From positions 1-64,000 of the forward strand of contig JAVZCK010000010.1 of assembly GCA_038874435.1 (NCBI GenBank): a stretch of DNA of 64,000 bases, in the 5' to 3' direction. This stretch comes from Thermoplasmata archaeon (GTDB lineage: Archaea; Thermoplasmatota; Thermoplasmata; Lutacidiplasmatales; SKW197). Positions 1 to 7,735 of this stretch are shown piece after piece. Under the pieces are notes generated by a model. That model was not told the DNA's origin, searched no databases, and worked only from the letters and a program-made list of their open reading frames with translations. Each line of letters begins with the position of its first letter. Within the stretch, counting starts at the first letter, position 1. A program made the position numbers and the translations under genes.

Positions 1-50
1 CGATATATTTTTTTAGTTCGGACGATATATGGACTTGTTGTGTTGACATT

Positions 51-92
51 CCATCCCCTCTGGTTGATTTTAGAGCGGGGATGGATTTTTTT
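51..92 (+). terminator. Stem-loop with T-tract
   Basis: An 8-base perfect inverted repeat, CCATCCCC at 51-58 and GGGGATGG at 77-84, encloses an 18-base loop and is followed by seven T residues at 86-92. This has the form of an intrinsic terminator for a plus-strand gene lying upstream of the window. From 93 to about 235 I see no gene, tRNA or clear structured RNA. Confidence 0.55.
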
Positions 93-235
93 CTATTCAA
101 ACTTTCTATGAACTTTCCGAAGTCATGAGGTAAACTAAGGTTGCTGGCAATAAGACCAGTTTTTCTTGGAGAAGGCGTTTTTCAGACACCAGAGCCAATA
201 GCGAAGCCCTTGCATCCCGCACCTTAAAACAAAGT

Positions 236-244
236 ATTATATAC
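236..244 (+). promoter_or_regulatory. TATA box of the ferredoxin gene
   Basis: The sequence ATTATATAC fits an archaeal TATA box. A start of transcription about 25 bases downstream (near 266) leaves a short leader carrying the GGATGTG ribosome-binding-like sequence just before the ATG at 292. It argues against the in-frame ATG at 250. Confidence 0.5.
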
Positions 245-291
245 AAAATGTGTATGGAGAATTCGCACTACTTGTGCAGGATGTGTCAAAA

Positions 292-474
292 ATGCCAACT
301 GTAGTGGATGAAGAAAAATGCATTGGATGCGGCAGCTGCGTGGATGTATGTCCTGCTGATCCGAAGGTCTATGAAATAGTGGACGGGAAATCCAAGATTG
401 TAAACCCAGATTCCTGCATAGATTGCGGGGCCTGTGTGGACGCATGCCCTGTGCAGGCAATTTCAATGAAGTAA
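292..474 (+). CDS. 2[4Fe-4S] ferredoxin
   Basis: A 60-residue electron carrier. It has two complete cluster-binding motifs of the C-x2-C-x2-C-x3-C-P type, CIGCGSCVDVCP near residues 9-20 and CIDCGACVDACP near 39-50, so it should carry two [4Fe-4S] clusters in the cytoplasm. The length is normal for bacterial-type archaeal ferredoxins. The start at 292 begins MPTVVDEEKC and follows GGATGTG; an upstream in-frame ATG at 250 would add 14 residues and would lie too close to the TATA box. L15e follows 27 bases downstream on the same strand and could be co-transcribed. Its redox partners cannot be told from the context. Confidence 0.93.
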   Translation: MPTVVDEEKCIGCGSCVDVCPADPKVYEIVDGKSKIVNPDSCIDCGACVDACPVQAISMK

Positions 475-501
475 GCTGAAAGCTAAACAGGATGTGACAC
501 C

Positions 502-1125
502 ATGAAAGGGATGTACCAGTACATCAGAGATGCTTGGAAGGACCTTGACGACTCTTATGTAGAAAAATTGCTGAAGGAACGGATGATACTCTGGAGACAA
601 CAGGAGGCCTGTACGAGAATTGAGAGACCAACACGACTTGACAGAGCCAGGGCACTTGGCTATAAAGCAAAGCAGGGCTTTGTGCTTGTGAGAGTTAGAG
701 TCAGGCGGGGTAATCTGCAGAAGAGAGCCATCAAAGCAGGAAGAAGGCCAAAACACAAGGGTATCCTGAAGATGACAGTCAAGAAGAGTTTACGCTGGAT
801 TGCAGAGGAGCGTGCTAACAAGAAATATCCAAATCTAGAGGTGCTTAATTCCTACTGGGTTGGAGAGGATGGCAAGCATAAGTACTTCGAAGTCATTCTG
901 GTAGATCCCTGGCATCCTGTAATCATGAGCGACCCTAAAATTAATTGGATTGGAAGAAACACCATGAGAGGCAGGGTTTACAGGGGTTTAACCGCTGCAG
1001 GGAAGCGAGGTAGGGGATTGCGCTGGAAGGGTAAAGGGGCAGAGAAACTCAGGCCCAGCAGACATGCCCACTGGAGAAGAGAACGCAGGACACAGGTAAA
1101 TGTGCTCAAACTCAAATACTCTTAA
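502..1125 (+). CDS. rpl15e: Large ribosomal subunit protein L15e
   Basis: A 207-residue, very basic protein of the eukaryote/archaea-specific L15e family, a component of the 50S subunit. Family signatures are visible: the amino end [10 protein letters not shown], the segment [18 protein letters not shown] near residue 43, [12 protein letters not shown], and the conserved stretch around [10 protein letters not shown] near the carboxyl end. The length is close to that of other archaeal L15e proteins. The ATG at 502 follows GGATGTGA; an ATG three codons later is also possible and would match the family amino end slightly better. The gene converges on endA, with about 20 T-rich bases between the stops. 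Confidence 0.97.
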   Translation: MKGMYQYIRDAWKDLDDSYVEKLLKERMILWRQQEACTRIERPTRLDRARALGYKAKQGFVLVRVRVRRGNLQKRAIKAGRRPKHKGILKMTVKKSLRWIAEERANKKYPNLEVLNSYWVGEDGKHKYFEVILVDPWHPVIMSDPKINWIGRNTMRGRVYRGLTAAGKRGRGLRWKGKGAEKLRPSRHAHWRRERRTQVNVLKLKYS

Positions 1126-1145
1126 ATTTTCTTTTAACCCCATTT

Positions 1146-2201
1146 TTAGGGTCTTGTCCTTTCCAGAGAGAGATAAGTTATTTCTTGTTCCGCTACGCCA
1201 GCAAACACAATTGTTTTTCTGACGCCATGGGCTAAACGCACTGCACCACTTATATCAGGCCATGAACCCTTGTAGTTTGCCTTAAGCGCATGAACGAGAT
1301 ACTTTGCGTGGGTTTTGTCTGGGTCATCTTCATAAGCCCTAAAGTGGGTTCCGTATTTGAAGCCAGTTTTCACAATCAAATTCCTTGCCTTCAATTCCTT
1401 ATAGACCTTGAGCCGTTCATCAAAATCCTTCTGGATTTTCCTGCATTTTTTCAGAAATTCATCAAGCATTAGTTCTTTCTGGCTTTTTGCATCTGTCAAT
1501 TTGAGACGTCCTTGCTCGCAAAGGTAATATGCTTCTGTGAGCGAGAGTTGGAGACGGCTGCCCACCATATGCCCATAGAATCCTGATGAATAAAGGGCTC
1601 TGGACTCATTTTCATCAAACACCATGACCCTGTCTTCAATGAACACTCCTGTTGCCACCGGCTTTCCTACCTCTTCAAACTTGCCTTTTGGCACCGACTT
1701 TTTCACAGAGTAATAAGTGATGTCACTTTCTTCGTCCACAACGCCAAGCAGCACCTCTTTTCTCTGGGCGGAAGCGGTCTCCAGAATTGAATTGAGTTTC
1801 CCGTAATCAAAAACCTGTCTCTCAGAGATTGCAAGCATCCAGTATTTTGCAGGGGTTTTTGTGGGAATGCTTCCACGGGAGAACACAAGAAAATGGATGT
1901 GTTCATTGCCCTTCTTCAGCACATAACCTCTTGTCCTCATGTCACGGTAGACAATGTACTTTATCTCAAAGGTCTTCTCCTTTTTAGAGCCATAGTTTAT
2001 AAGGTCCTGGAGCGTGTAGGTTTTTCCACTTGTATCTTTCAGTTCAAATTTCTTGAATTCAAGCAGGTATGCGGTCTCAAAAAGGTCAAGCAATAGAGAA
2101 CCGCCTGATTGTGGTTCACCAAAATGTCCCTTGTTGTAAATTTGAGATGCCTCAGACTGGTTCTTTATGATAGCCGCATCCTTTTCCAGAATCGCTTCCA
2201 T
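1146..2201 (-). CDS. endA: tRNA-splicing endonuclease, two-repeat (homodimer) type
   Basis: A 351-residue enzyme that excises introns from precursor tRNAs by cutting bulge-helix-bulge structures. The length and two similar halves show the tandem-fused form that acts as a homodimer in Archaeoglobus and Thermoplasma. The amino half (about 1-170) contains RTRGYVLKKG. The carboxyl half (about 180-351) contains the catalytic set: Tyr in THFRAY, His in KTHAKYLVH and Lys in GVRKTIVFAG. The start lies 3 bases after the pyrE stop, so the two genes form an operon. The amino half lacks the His and Lys arrangement, as expected of the structural repeat. Confidence 0.93.
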   Translation of the reverse strand: MEAILEKDAAIIKNQSEASQIYNKGHFGEPQSGGSLLLDLFETAYLLEFKKFELKDTSGKTYTLQDLINYGSKKEKTFEIKYIVYRDMRTRGYVLKKGNEHIHFLVFSRGSIPTKTPAKYWMLAISERQVFDYGKLNSILETASAQRKEVLLGVVDEESDITYYSVKKSVPKGKFEEVGKPVATGVFIEDRVMVFDENESRALYSSGFYGHMVGSRLQLSLTEAYYLCEQGRLKLTDAKSQKELMLDEFLKKCRKIQKDFDERLKVYKELKARNLIVKTGFKYGTHFRAYEDDPDKTHAKYLVHALKANYKGSWPDISGAVRLAHGVRKTIVFAGVAEQEITYLSLERTRP

Positions 2202-2204
2202 GCT

Positions 2205-2729
2205 TTAACCCTCTTTCAGTTCATGGGCTTTGATTAGAGCTTGTAGTTTCACATTTTTGGTTGCGATTGCCTCGTTGCCGCCCTCCTCCCTGTCCACGAC
2301 TACGATTACCTTTTTGACCACACACCCAGCATTTCTTAGAATATCCACAGATTTCACTATAGAACCAGCAGTAGTGCAAACATCTTCTACGAGCACAACT
2401 TCATCACCAGCTGCAAACTCACCCTCTATTTGCTTCATCGTGCCATGGGTCCTCTCGCCCTTGCGGATTATGAGAAATGGTTTCTTGGTCCTGAGCGAGA
2501 GAGCGGTTGCAAGTGGCACAGCACCCAGTTCCATCCCAGCAATCAGCTTTTCATTCTCAACATGCGCCGCCATCATATCAGCAATCAGGGAGAGAATCTC
2601 TGGTTTCGTGATTGCAAGCTTTATGTCCACATAGTAATTGCTCTCCTTCCCAGATGTAAGAATAAATTTTCCGAATTTGAGGGCACCACAACCCTTCAGC
2701 AACCTGATGAGTTCTGCTTTTGGTTCCAT
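2205..2729 (-). CDS. pyrE: Orotate phosphoribosyltransferase
   Basis: A 174-residue cytoplasmic enzyme that joins orotate to PRPP to give OMP in pyrimidine synthesis. The PRPP-binding loop VVLVEDVCTTAGSIVKS is near residue 115, and the amino end FGKFILTSGKESNYYVD is the family's orotate/PRPP contact region. A longer in-frame reading (to 2804) would add 25 residues overlapping the upstream gene; the ATG at 2729 is preferred because it begins the conserved domain and lies about 26 bases after a TATA-like box on the minus strand near 2752-2758. That box sits beside the 3' end of the radical SAM gene. endA follows directly. Confidence 0.95.
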   Translation of the reverse strand: MEPKAELIRLLKGCGALKFGKFILTSGKESNYYVDIKLAITKPEILSLIADMMAAHVENEKLIAGMELGAVPLATALSLRTKKPFLIIRKGERTHGTMKQIEGEFAAGDEVVLVEDVCTTAGSIVKSVDILRNAGCVVKKVIVVVDREEGGNEAIATKNVKLQALIKAHELKEG

Positions 2730-2764
2730 GTATCTTGAAAGAGAGAAGGAGAATATAATGGTTA

Positions 2765-4306
2765 TCAACCCACCCTCACCCTGAATCCCTGTCTCATACC
2801 CCATTTCTCAATGTGTCTGAGCACATACCTTGAGCCCTGCTTTGCAATCACATCTAGCATTGGTTTTGTGAGACCTTTCAGTTTTGAAACGCTGTCAAAC
2901 ATTGTGTCGATTTCCTTTATCGTGTGTTTCCAGCATTTGTAAACCAGGTTGAACCTTGTCTCATCAAATTGTTTCGTGAAATCAAAGAATCCCTTTTCTT
3001 TCCATGCTGCAAGAGGCACAAATGCAAGCGGTGCAACGATGAAATGCAAGCCCTCCCTCTCCATCCTGTCAATCAGTGCAATACTTTCCTCGACATCCTC
3101 CTGTGTTTCCTCAGGCAAACCAAGGATAAGGGTCATCCCCGGAAGCCAGTAATTCTGGTTGAGAATTTTTACAGCGTTAAAAACCACATCAGGCCATTCT
3201 GATGGCTTAAATGGTAGAGTTTTCCTTGGCATTATCTTCTCCATCAATCTTCCAGAGCCAGTTTCAAGTCCTGGCTGAATACCAATCCATCTATCTGGCC
3301 CAGCCCTTAAAATCTTTGAAAGCTCTGGAATTAGCTCTGGTGCTGCTGCAATTGCTGCAAGTGAGCCATGCGTTGGATTCGCATGGGTGACTCCCTTAAT
3401 GTTCATCACAAAAGAAAACAGTTCTTTGATTGCTTCCGTGTTCGGATAAAATTCCCTGCTTTCAACTTTGTAAAGGAATATATCGTCTGAATGCATCCAG
3501 ACCTTGCTCACACCTTTCTTCAGATTCATTTCCACATCATTTTTCACAACCTCAAATGGAATAAATCTTGCTTTTCTCATGTTTGGCTGGCAGAATCTAC
3601 ACCCTCTCCCACATCCCCTCATAACCTCTACAAGTCCTATCATCGTTGCTCCGATGTTAGGACAGATGGTTTCAAGAGGTGCTGGCTCCTTTATCTGAAC
3701 AATTTCGTCTGCATTGCCATCTTCAATCTCCCTTACCACTTTTCCAGCTATGTGGTCGCATTCTCCACTCACCACATGGTCTATTCCAAGTTCTCCCATT
3801 TTCTCAGGAAAATTTTCCAGTTGCCAGGTGCCACAACCGCCTATGACCATCTTGAAATCCCGCTCCCTCGGAAGCTGCTGGAGAACACGCATGAACATGA
3901 ATTTTGTAAACGATGTATGTTTTCCACCGGTAGTAAACATTAGGGAAACTGGGCCTAGTCCGAGAGGGTCCATCGTGTGAATTCCCACAATTTTTGTTCT
4001 CTTCCCGATGAATTTATCCAGATGTTGGGGAGAAGCAACAACTACATTTTCTTTTCCTATGTCTCTAACCAGTGCTGCCTCAAACCTTCTCAATCCCATC
4101 GGTGCAAAATCCAGGACTGGTTCTTTCGCATATGTCTTAGGCATGAGCATTCGATGGACAAATCTGGACAACATCCTATCGCTTGGAACACAACTGAAAA
4201 ACTGCCCAAGTGGTATGTTTCTGTACTCTGAAAGCAAGGTTTCATCTGTTGTAAGCACTACCTCCGCACCTTCACTCTTCACTACTCCTTTTCCCAGCAT
4301 ATCCAT
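2765..4306 (-). CDS. Radical SAM protein
   Basis: About 513 residues. The radical SAM cluster motif C-x3-C-x2-C is seen as CGRGCRFC near residue 233. The roughly 200 residues in front, with GGCGTWQLENFPE and HVVSGECD, resemble the cobalamin-binding-like amino domain of the B12-type radical SAM superfamily. The carboxyl part has LILGLPEETQEDVEESIA, typical of the radical SAM barrel. The substrate is unknown; many such archaeal proteins are methyltransferases or methylthiotransferases, but nothing here fixes the reaction. The start is ambiguous: GTG codons precede the ATG at 4306, and another ATG lies two codons later. A TATA-like box near 4343-4350 suits a short leader. Confidence 0.85.
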   Translation of the reverse strand: MDMLGKGVVKSEGAEVVLTTDETLLSEYRNIPLGQFFSCVPSDRMLSRFVHRMLMPKTYAKEPVLDFAPMGLRRFEAALVRDIGKENVVVASPQHLDKFIGKRTKIVGIHTMDPLGLGPVSLMFTTGGKHTSFTKFMFMRVLQQLPRERDFKMVIGGCGTWQLENFPEKMGELGIDHVVSGECDHIAGKVVREIEDGNADEIVQIKEPAPLETICPNIGATMIGLVEVMRGCGRGCRFCQPNMRKARFIPFEVVKNDVEMNLKKGVSKVWMHSDDIFLYKVESREFYPNTEAIKELFSFVMNIKGVTHANPTHGSLAAIAAAPELIPELSKILRAGPDRWIGIQPGLETGSGRLMEKIMPRKTLPFKPSEWPDVVFNAVKILNQNYWLPGMTLILGLPEETQEDVEESIALIDRMEREGLHFIVAPLAFVPLAAWKEKGFFDFTKQFDETRFNLVYKCWKHTIKEIDTMFDSVSKLKGLTKPMLDVIAKQGSRYVLRHIEKWGMRQGFRVRVG

Positions 4307-4424
4307 CACCACATTCGTATTGCAGTGAGGACTCTGTATGAAAAATATACATGAAGGAAGATATATACCCTGCGGTTTGTGATGCCCACTCTGTTTTTTC
4401 GTTAAAAATTTTGCAAGCCAGTAA

Positions 4425-5492
4425 TCACGAAATTATTTCTCCTAATTTGTGATTTGCCACTGCCAACTTTATTTCTCTTGCTATTCTTCGCCCTGTGGAC
4501 ATACCTGGCTCAACTAGTTCAGAGTAGGGACTACCGCCAATGGCAACATTGGTTCCAGCCACAATCCTTGCGGAAATTTCAAACACCTTGATTTTAAGTT
4601 CATCTGTCACTATGGTCTCCAGGCAGAATGGTCCTATCATTCCTCCAAAGAGCTGTAGGGAACGCTCCACAACCCTTTCTCCCATCTCCAGAATCCTAGG
4701 AAGCAAGGATTCTCGCATCACAACTTCAACATTGCCTGTAACAACAAATGTCTGCTTCCAGCCCAACTCACGGAGGCGTTCTATGCTTCCCACCTTGTAG
4801 ACCTCATCGATGTTGGCTTCGTCCCTTCTATCCATGCCAAGCAATTCCAAAGTTCCTTTCGAAAGCCGATAACCATCCTCTTTTATTGGAGAGTAAAAGT
4901 AGTGAATGTAGTACCTTGTTCCTATCACATATTCCTGAATTGTGTATTTTTCTTGCGGATTTACCTCTAAAAATTCTTCATAGTTCTTTGCTATGAAAAA
5001 GCCCTTTCCACCTTTCGCACCATAGAATTTCACAAGCACAGGGCGGTCTATTTTTCTGGGGTCATCAAACTTCATTGGCATTTCAATGCCAGCACTTTCT
5101 AGCCACTGCCTTGACTTGTCTCTGTCTGACTCCCATTCTAGGACTGCTCGATTTCCGAATGTGGGAATTGGAAGTTCTTCAAATTTTTTATGACCCAGGT
5201 ATTCAACGAATGAACCATGGGGTATAATTATCGCATTTTCCTCTTTCAGTTTTTCCACTATGTCTGGTATTTCCTGGTAGGAGTTCAGAATAATGAATTT
5301 ATCTGGCTTCCCGAGTGGAAACGCATCGTAAAACTTTGGTTGTTTACCGATTGCTATGCCAAGTGTTTTGAAACCCTCTTTTCTTGCACCATTGAAAATC
5401 TGCAAGCTAGAATGAGAACACACCGTTGCGATTGTAAGATTTTTCAGGTCATAGGAAGTAAGAATGTCTAGAATTTTCTCCTTTGGAACCAT
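4425..5492 (-). CDS. purP: FAICAR synthetase PurP (formate-dependent)
   Basis: A 355-residue ATP-grasp enzyme that uses ATP and formate to convert AICAR to FAICAR, the archaeal route in purine synthesis. Family features: IATVCSHSSLQIFNGARKEG at the start, AIIIPHGSFVEYLG, PVLVKFYGAKGGKGFF (the grasp lysine region, near 150-165), and the ATP-grasp end FEISARIVAGTNVAIGGSPY. Length is typical. The ATG at 5492 is preferred to an upstream TTG because a TATA box at 5511-5520 is centred about 24 bases before it, giving a leaderless message. It is a single gene between the radical SAM gene and the divergent secreted protein at 5746. Confidence 0.95.
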   Translation of the reverse strand: MVPKEKILDILTSYDLKNLTIATVCSHSSLQIFNGARKEGFKTLGIAIGKQPKFYDAFPLGKPDKFIILNSYQEIPDIVEKLKEENAIIIPHGSFVEYLGHKKFEELPIPTFGNRAVLEWESDRDKSRQWLESAGIEMPMKFDDPRKIDRPVLVKFYGAKGGKGFFIAKNYEEFLEVNPQEKYTIQEYVIGTRYYIHYFYSPIKEDGYRLSKGTLELLGMDRRDEANIDEVYKVGSIERLRELGWKQTFVVTGNVEVVMRESLLPRILEMGERVVERSLQLFGGMIGPFCLETIVTDELKIKVFEISARIVAGTNVAIGGSPYSELVEPGMSTGRRIAREIKLAVANHKLGEIIS

Positions 5493-5510
5493 ATCCAAGA
5501 TATTGAAAAC

Positions 5511-5520
5511 CTATATATAT
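5511..5520 (-). promoter_or_regulatory. TATA box of purP
   Basis: The run CTATATATAT (plus strand) reads ATATATATAG on the minus strand. Its centre is about 24 bases upstream of the purP ATG, the spacing expected for a leaderless archaeal transcript. Confidence 0.6.
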
Positions 5521-5745
5521 AGTTGATGGAAACGACAAGAGAGAATTCCACAATAAAAAAATCAATAGCATCAATAGCAAGATATTATAGATCCTGGCTT
5601 TAATTTTGAATTTTCAGCCAGTATCCCAAAGTGATGCCGAAAATGGTACATCGTGATATACCCCATTCTAGCGAGGTAATAACCCGAGAGGTTTTAAAAA
5701 CATTCAAACCCGTTTTGCAATCGAAGAAAAATAGGAGGTGAAAAA

Positions 5746-7707
5746 ATGAAAACGATAAAAAGAGGAAAAATGCGAAAATTGGCAGCAATCACAGCAATAA
5801 CAAGCTGTGTAATGCTGCTCCTGCTCGGATTCCTCCAAGCTAGTCCCCAGATTTCAGGGATGGGGACGCAGAGTAACGAATTCGAAGACAATCAGACAGC
5901 AGTTCCGGAGGGAACAATCAGTGCAGAATTGAATGCGATTAAAGTTGGCTCAAAGGGTGTCTGGGTCTGGGGTACTGATGTGGCAAATGTAGGGGCAACA
6001 ACACTTGCCTCAGAGTTTGCCAAACATGGTATTAGTGATGTCTTTGTGTTGATAAAAGGCGTTTCAGGTGCTTACAGATTTGACTTATTAGAAGCTATGT
6101 ACGAGAAGGCACATGGAAAGGGAATTAGAGTTCATGCCTGGGTAATATGCTTTGACGATGAATCCTGGGGTGGCTGGATCAATCCTAGTTCTGATACTTA
6201 CAGAGCTTATCTCAAAAACAACATATTTATTCCACTCGCCAAGAACCATAGATTCGATTGTGTTGTCCTTGACTGTATAAGGTATCTGGGCACTGCATAT
6301 GGAAACACCTATCCAATAACCTCTTTTTGCAAGGAAGTTTCTGCGATTATCAAAGCTTACAGACCAAATGCAATCATGGGTGCTGCAGTGATGCCAGAAA
6401 TGGCGTCCAATGCCTACTATTATGGACAGGACTATGCCCAGATGGCACAACATCTGGATGTGCTCATACCCATGGCGTACACCCACAACTATCACCAGTC
6501 ACCATCTTGGGTGGGTACAGTAACCCAGTATGTGCGTCAAAAGGCACAGCAGACAAATCCAAACTGCAAAGTATGGACTGCAATTCAGGCGCTTGATGAC
6601 AATGGCCAGTACATGAGTAACACAGAACTCCATGCCTGCATAAACTATGCTCTCTCTGGAGGTGCTGCAGGGATCAACTTCTTCAGATACCCGATTACCT
6701 CTGCACAATACCAGGTCATTGACAGGTATTCTGTTGACAATTCTCCACCAAACCCCTCCTCATTGACCAAGCAGGAAACTTTCGAGGCCTGCATTCAGCT
6801 TGCAAACTACATTGACAAGCATTTGAGGACTCCAAAATATGTGAGTACAAGCAAAGGCAACATTCCAATGCCCCAGATGCTCTACATCTCCTCAAAGTTT
6901 GTCTACGACCTTTCAACTGGCTCCCCGAATTCCAGCTACACCATTATCTCCTGCAACTATGCAGCAAATCCTCATGGAGAAGCGTATTCTGGCTCACTCA
7001 CACGCCCGGACTATGTGGATATCTCGTACAGGGTCTATAGATTCATTGAAAATAACGGTGTCGCACCGAATTGCGCAAATTCAGCTGTGGGCAAGATAAG
7101 AATGTGGGAGATTCTTTACATCAATGCAAGGGTTGTCAGATGGTACTACTACAATGGAATGCTGCCCACGCTTGCCTATGTAAAACCAGTGCCCGGCTTC
7201 AAGACAGATGCCTATTCTCAATATACGGGTGCAACCGTGAACTGCCAGGCAACAAATGGTGCCATACTCAATCTTGCTATGAGCATCATATGTAGTTACT
7301 CAAATCAAGCAAACAACGGCACGATGAATCCAAATGAGGCAATGTATAAATCAGGAGAAGCGATCTATTCATGGGTGAGAGACAACAAGGGTTATGCGTT
7401 CTATTACAACACCAGGTATGGAGCATACAGGGCAATCTTTGAAGCAAGTTCAATCAACTGCTGCGACCATGCTAACGCAGAGAATGCGCTAGCAAGGGCA
7501 GTTGGAATTCCTGCACTCTATCGCCATGCCTACTGTCAATTCTCAAGCGGTGCCTATGGGCATGTCTGGGGTTATTTCTATATCAACGGAAAGGGCTGGA
7601 TAAACGCAGACCCGGTGAAAAAGAGTGGTGGTTACTTCGGCTACCGCTACCCCATTATAAGTGACTACGGGACATACTACCAACTCCAATTCGTGATAGA
7701 GAACTAA
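5746..7707 (+). CDS. Secreted glycosidase-like / pseudomurein-binding / transglutaminase-like peptidase
   Basis: 653 residues with a basic amino end and a hydrophobic signal near 13-32. Residues about 65-335 form a TIM-barrel glycosidase-like domain of the YddW/GHL10 kind (VHAWVICFD, VVLDCIRYLG, DVLIPMAYT). Two pseudomurein-binding-like repeats follow near 339-400 and 418-480 (MPQMLYISSKFVYD and MWEILYINARVVRW). The carboxyl domain (about 520-653) is transglutaminase-like, with Cys572/573 in NCCDHANA, His606 in GHVWGY and Asp622 in NADPV. The order resembles the methanogen-phage endoisopeptidases PeiW and PeiP, which cut pseudomurein cross-links. The start has a strong AGGAGGTG. An autolysin, a lytic enzyme against methanogens or a wall-anchored protease are all possible. 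Confidence 0.82.
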   Translation: MKTIKRGKMRKLAAITAITSCVMLLLLGFLQASPQISGMGTQSNEFEDNQTAVPEGTISAELNAIKVGSKGVWVWGTDVANVGATTLASEFAKHGISDVFVLIKGVSGAYRFDLLEAMYEKAHGKGIRVHAWVICFDDESWGGWINPSSDTYRAYLKNNIFIPLAKNHRFDCVVLDCIRYLGTAYGNTYPITSFCKEVSAIIKAYRPNAIMGAAVMPEMASNAYYYGQDYAQMAQHLDVLIPMAYTHNYHQSPSWVGTVTQYVRQKAQQTNPNCKVWTAIQALDDNGQYMSNTELHACINYALSGGAAGINFFRYPITSAQYQVIDRYSVDNSPPNPSSLTKQETFEACIQLANYIDKHLRTPKYVSTSKGNIPMPQMLYISSKFVYDLSTGSPNSSYTIISCNYAANPHGEAYSGSLTRPDYVDISYRVYRFIENNGVAPNCANSAVGKIRMWEILYINARVVRWYYYNGMLPTLAYVKPVPGFKTDAYSQYTGATVNCQATNGAILNLAMSIICSYSNQANNGTMNPNEAMYKSGEAIYSWVRDNKGYAFYYNTRYGAYRAIFEASSINCCDHANAENALARAVGIPALYRHAYCQFSSGAYGHVWGYFYINGKGWINADPVKKSGGYFGYRYPIISDYGTYYQLQFVIEN

Positions 7708-7735
7708 AACATTTTTTCCACTTTTTTACTCTGCC

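Noticed and set aside
100-235. Possible small RNA (box C/D or H/ACA) upstream of ferredoxin
   Set aside because: Short stems such as CTGG/CCAG exist but no complete box set, guide structure or tRNA T-loop consensus was found.
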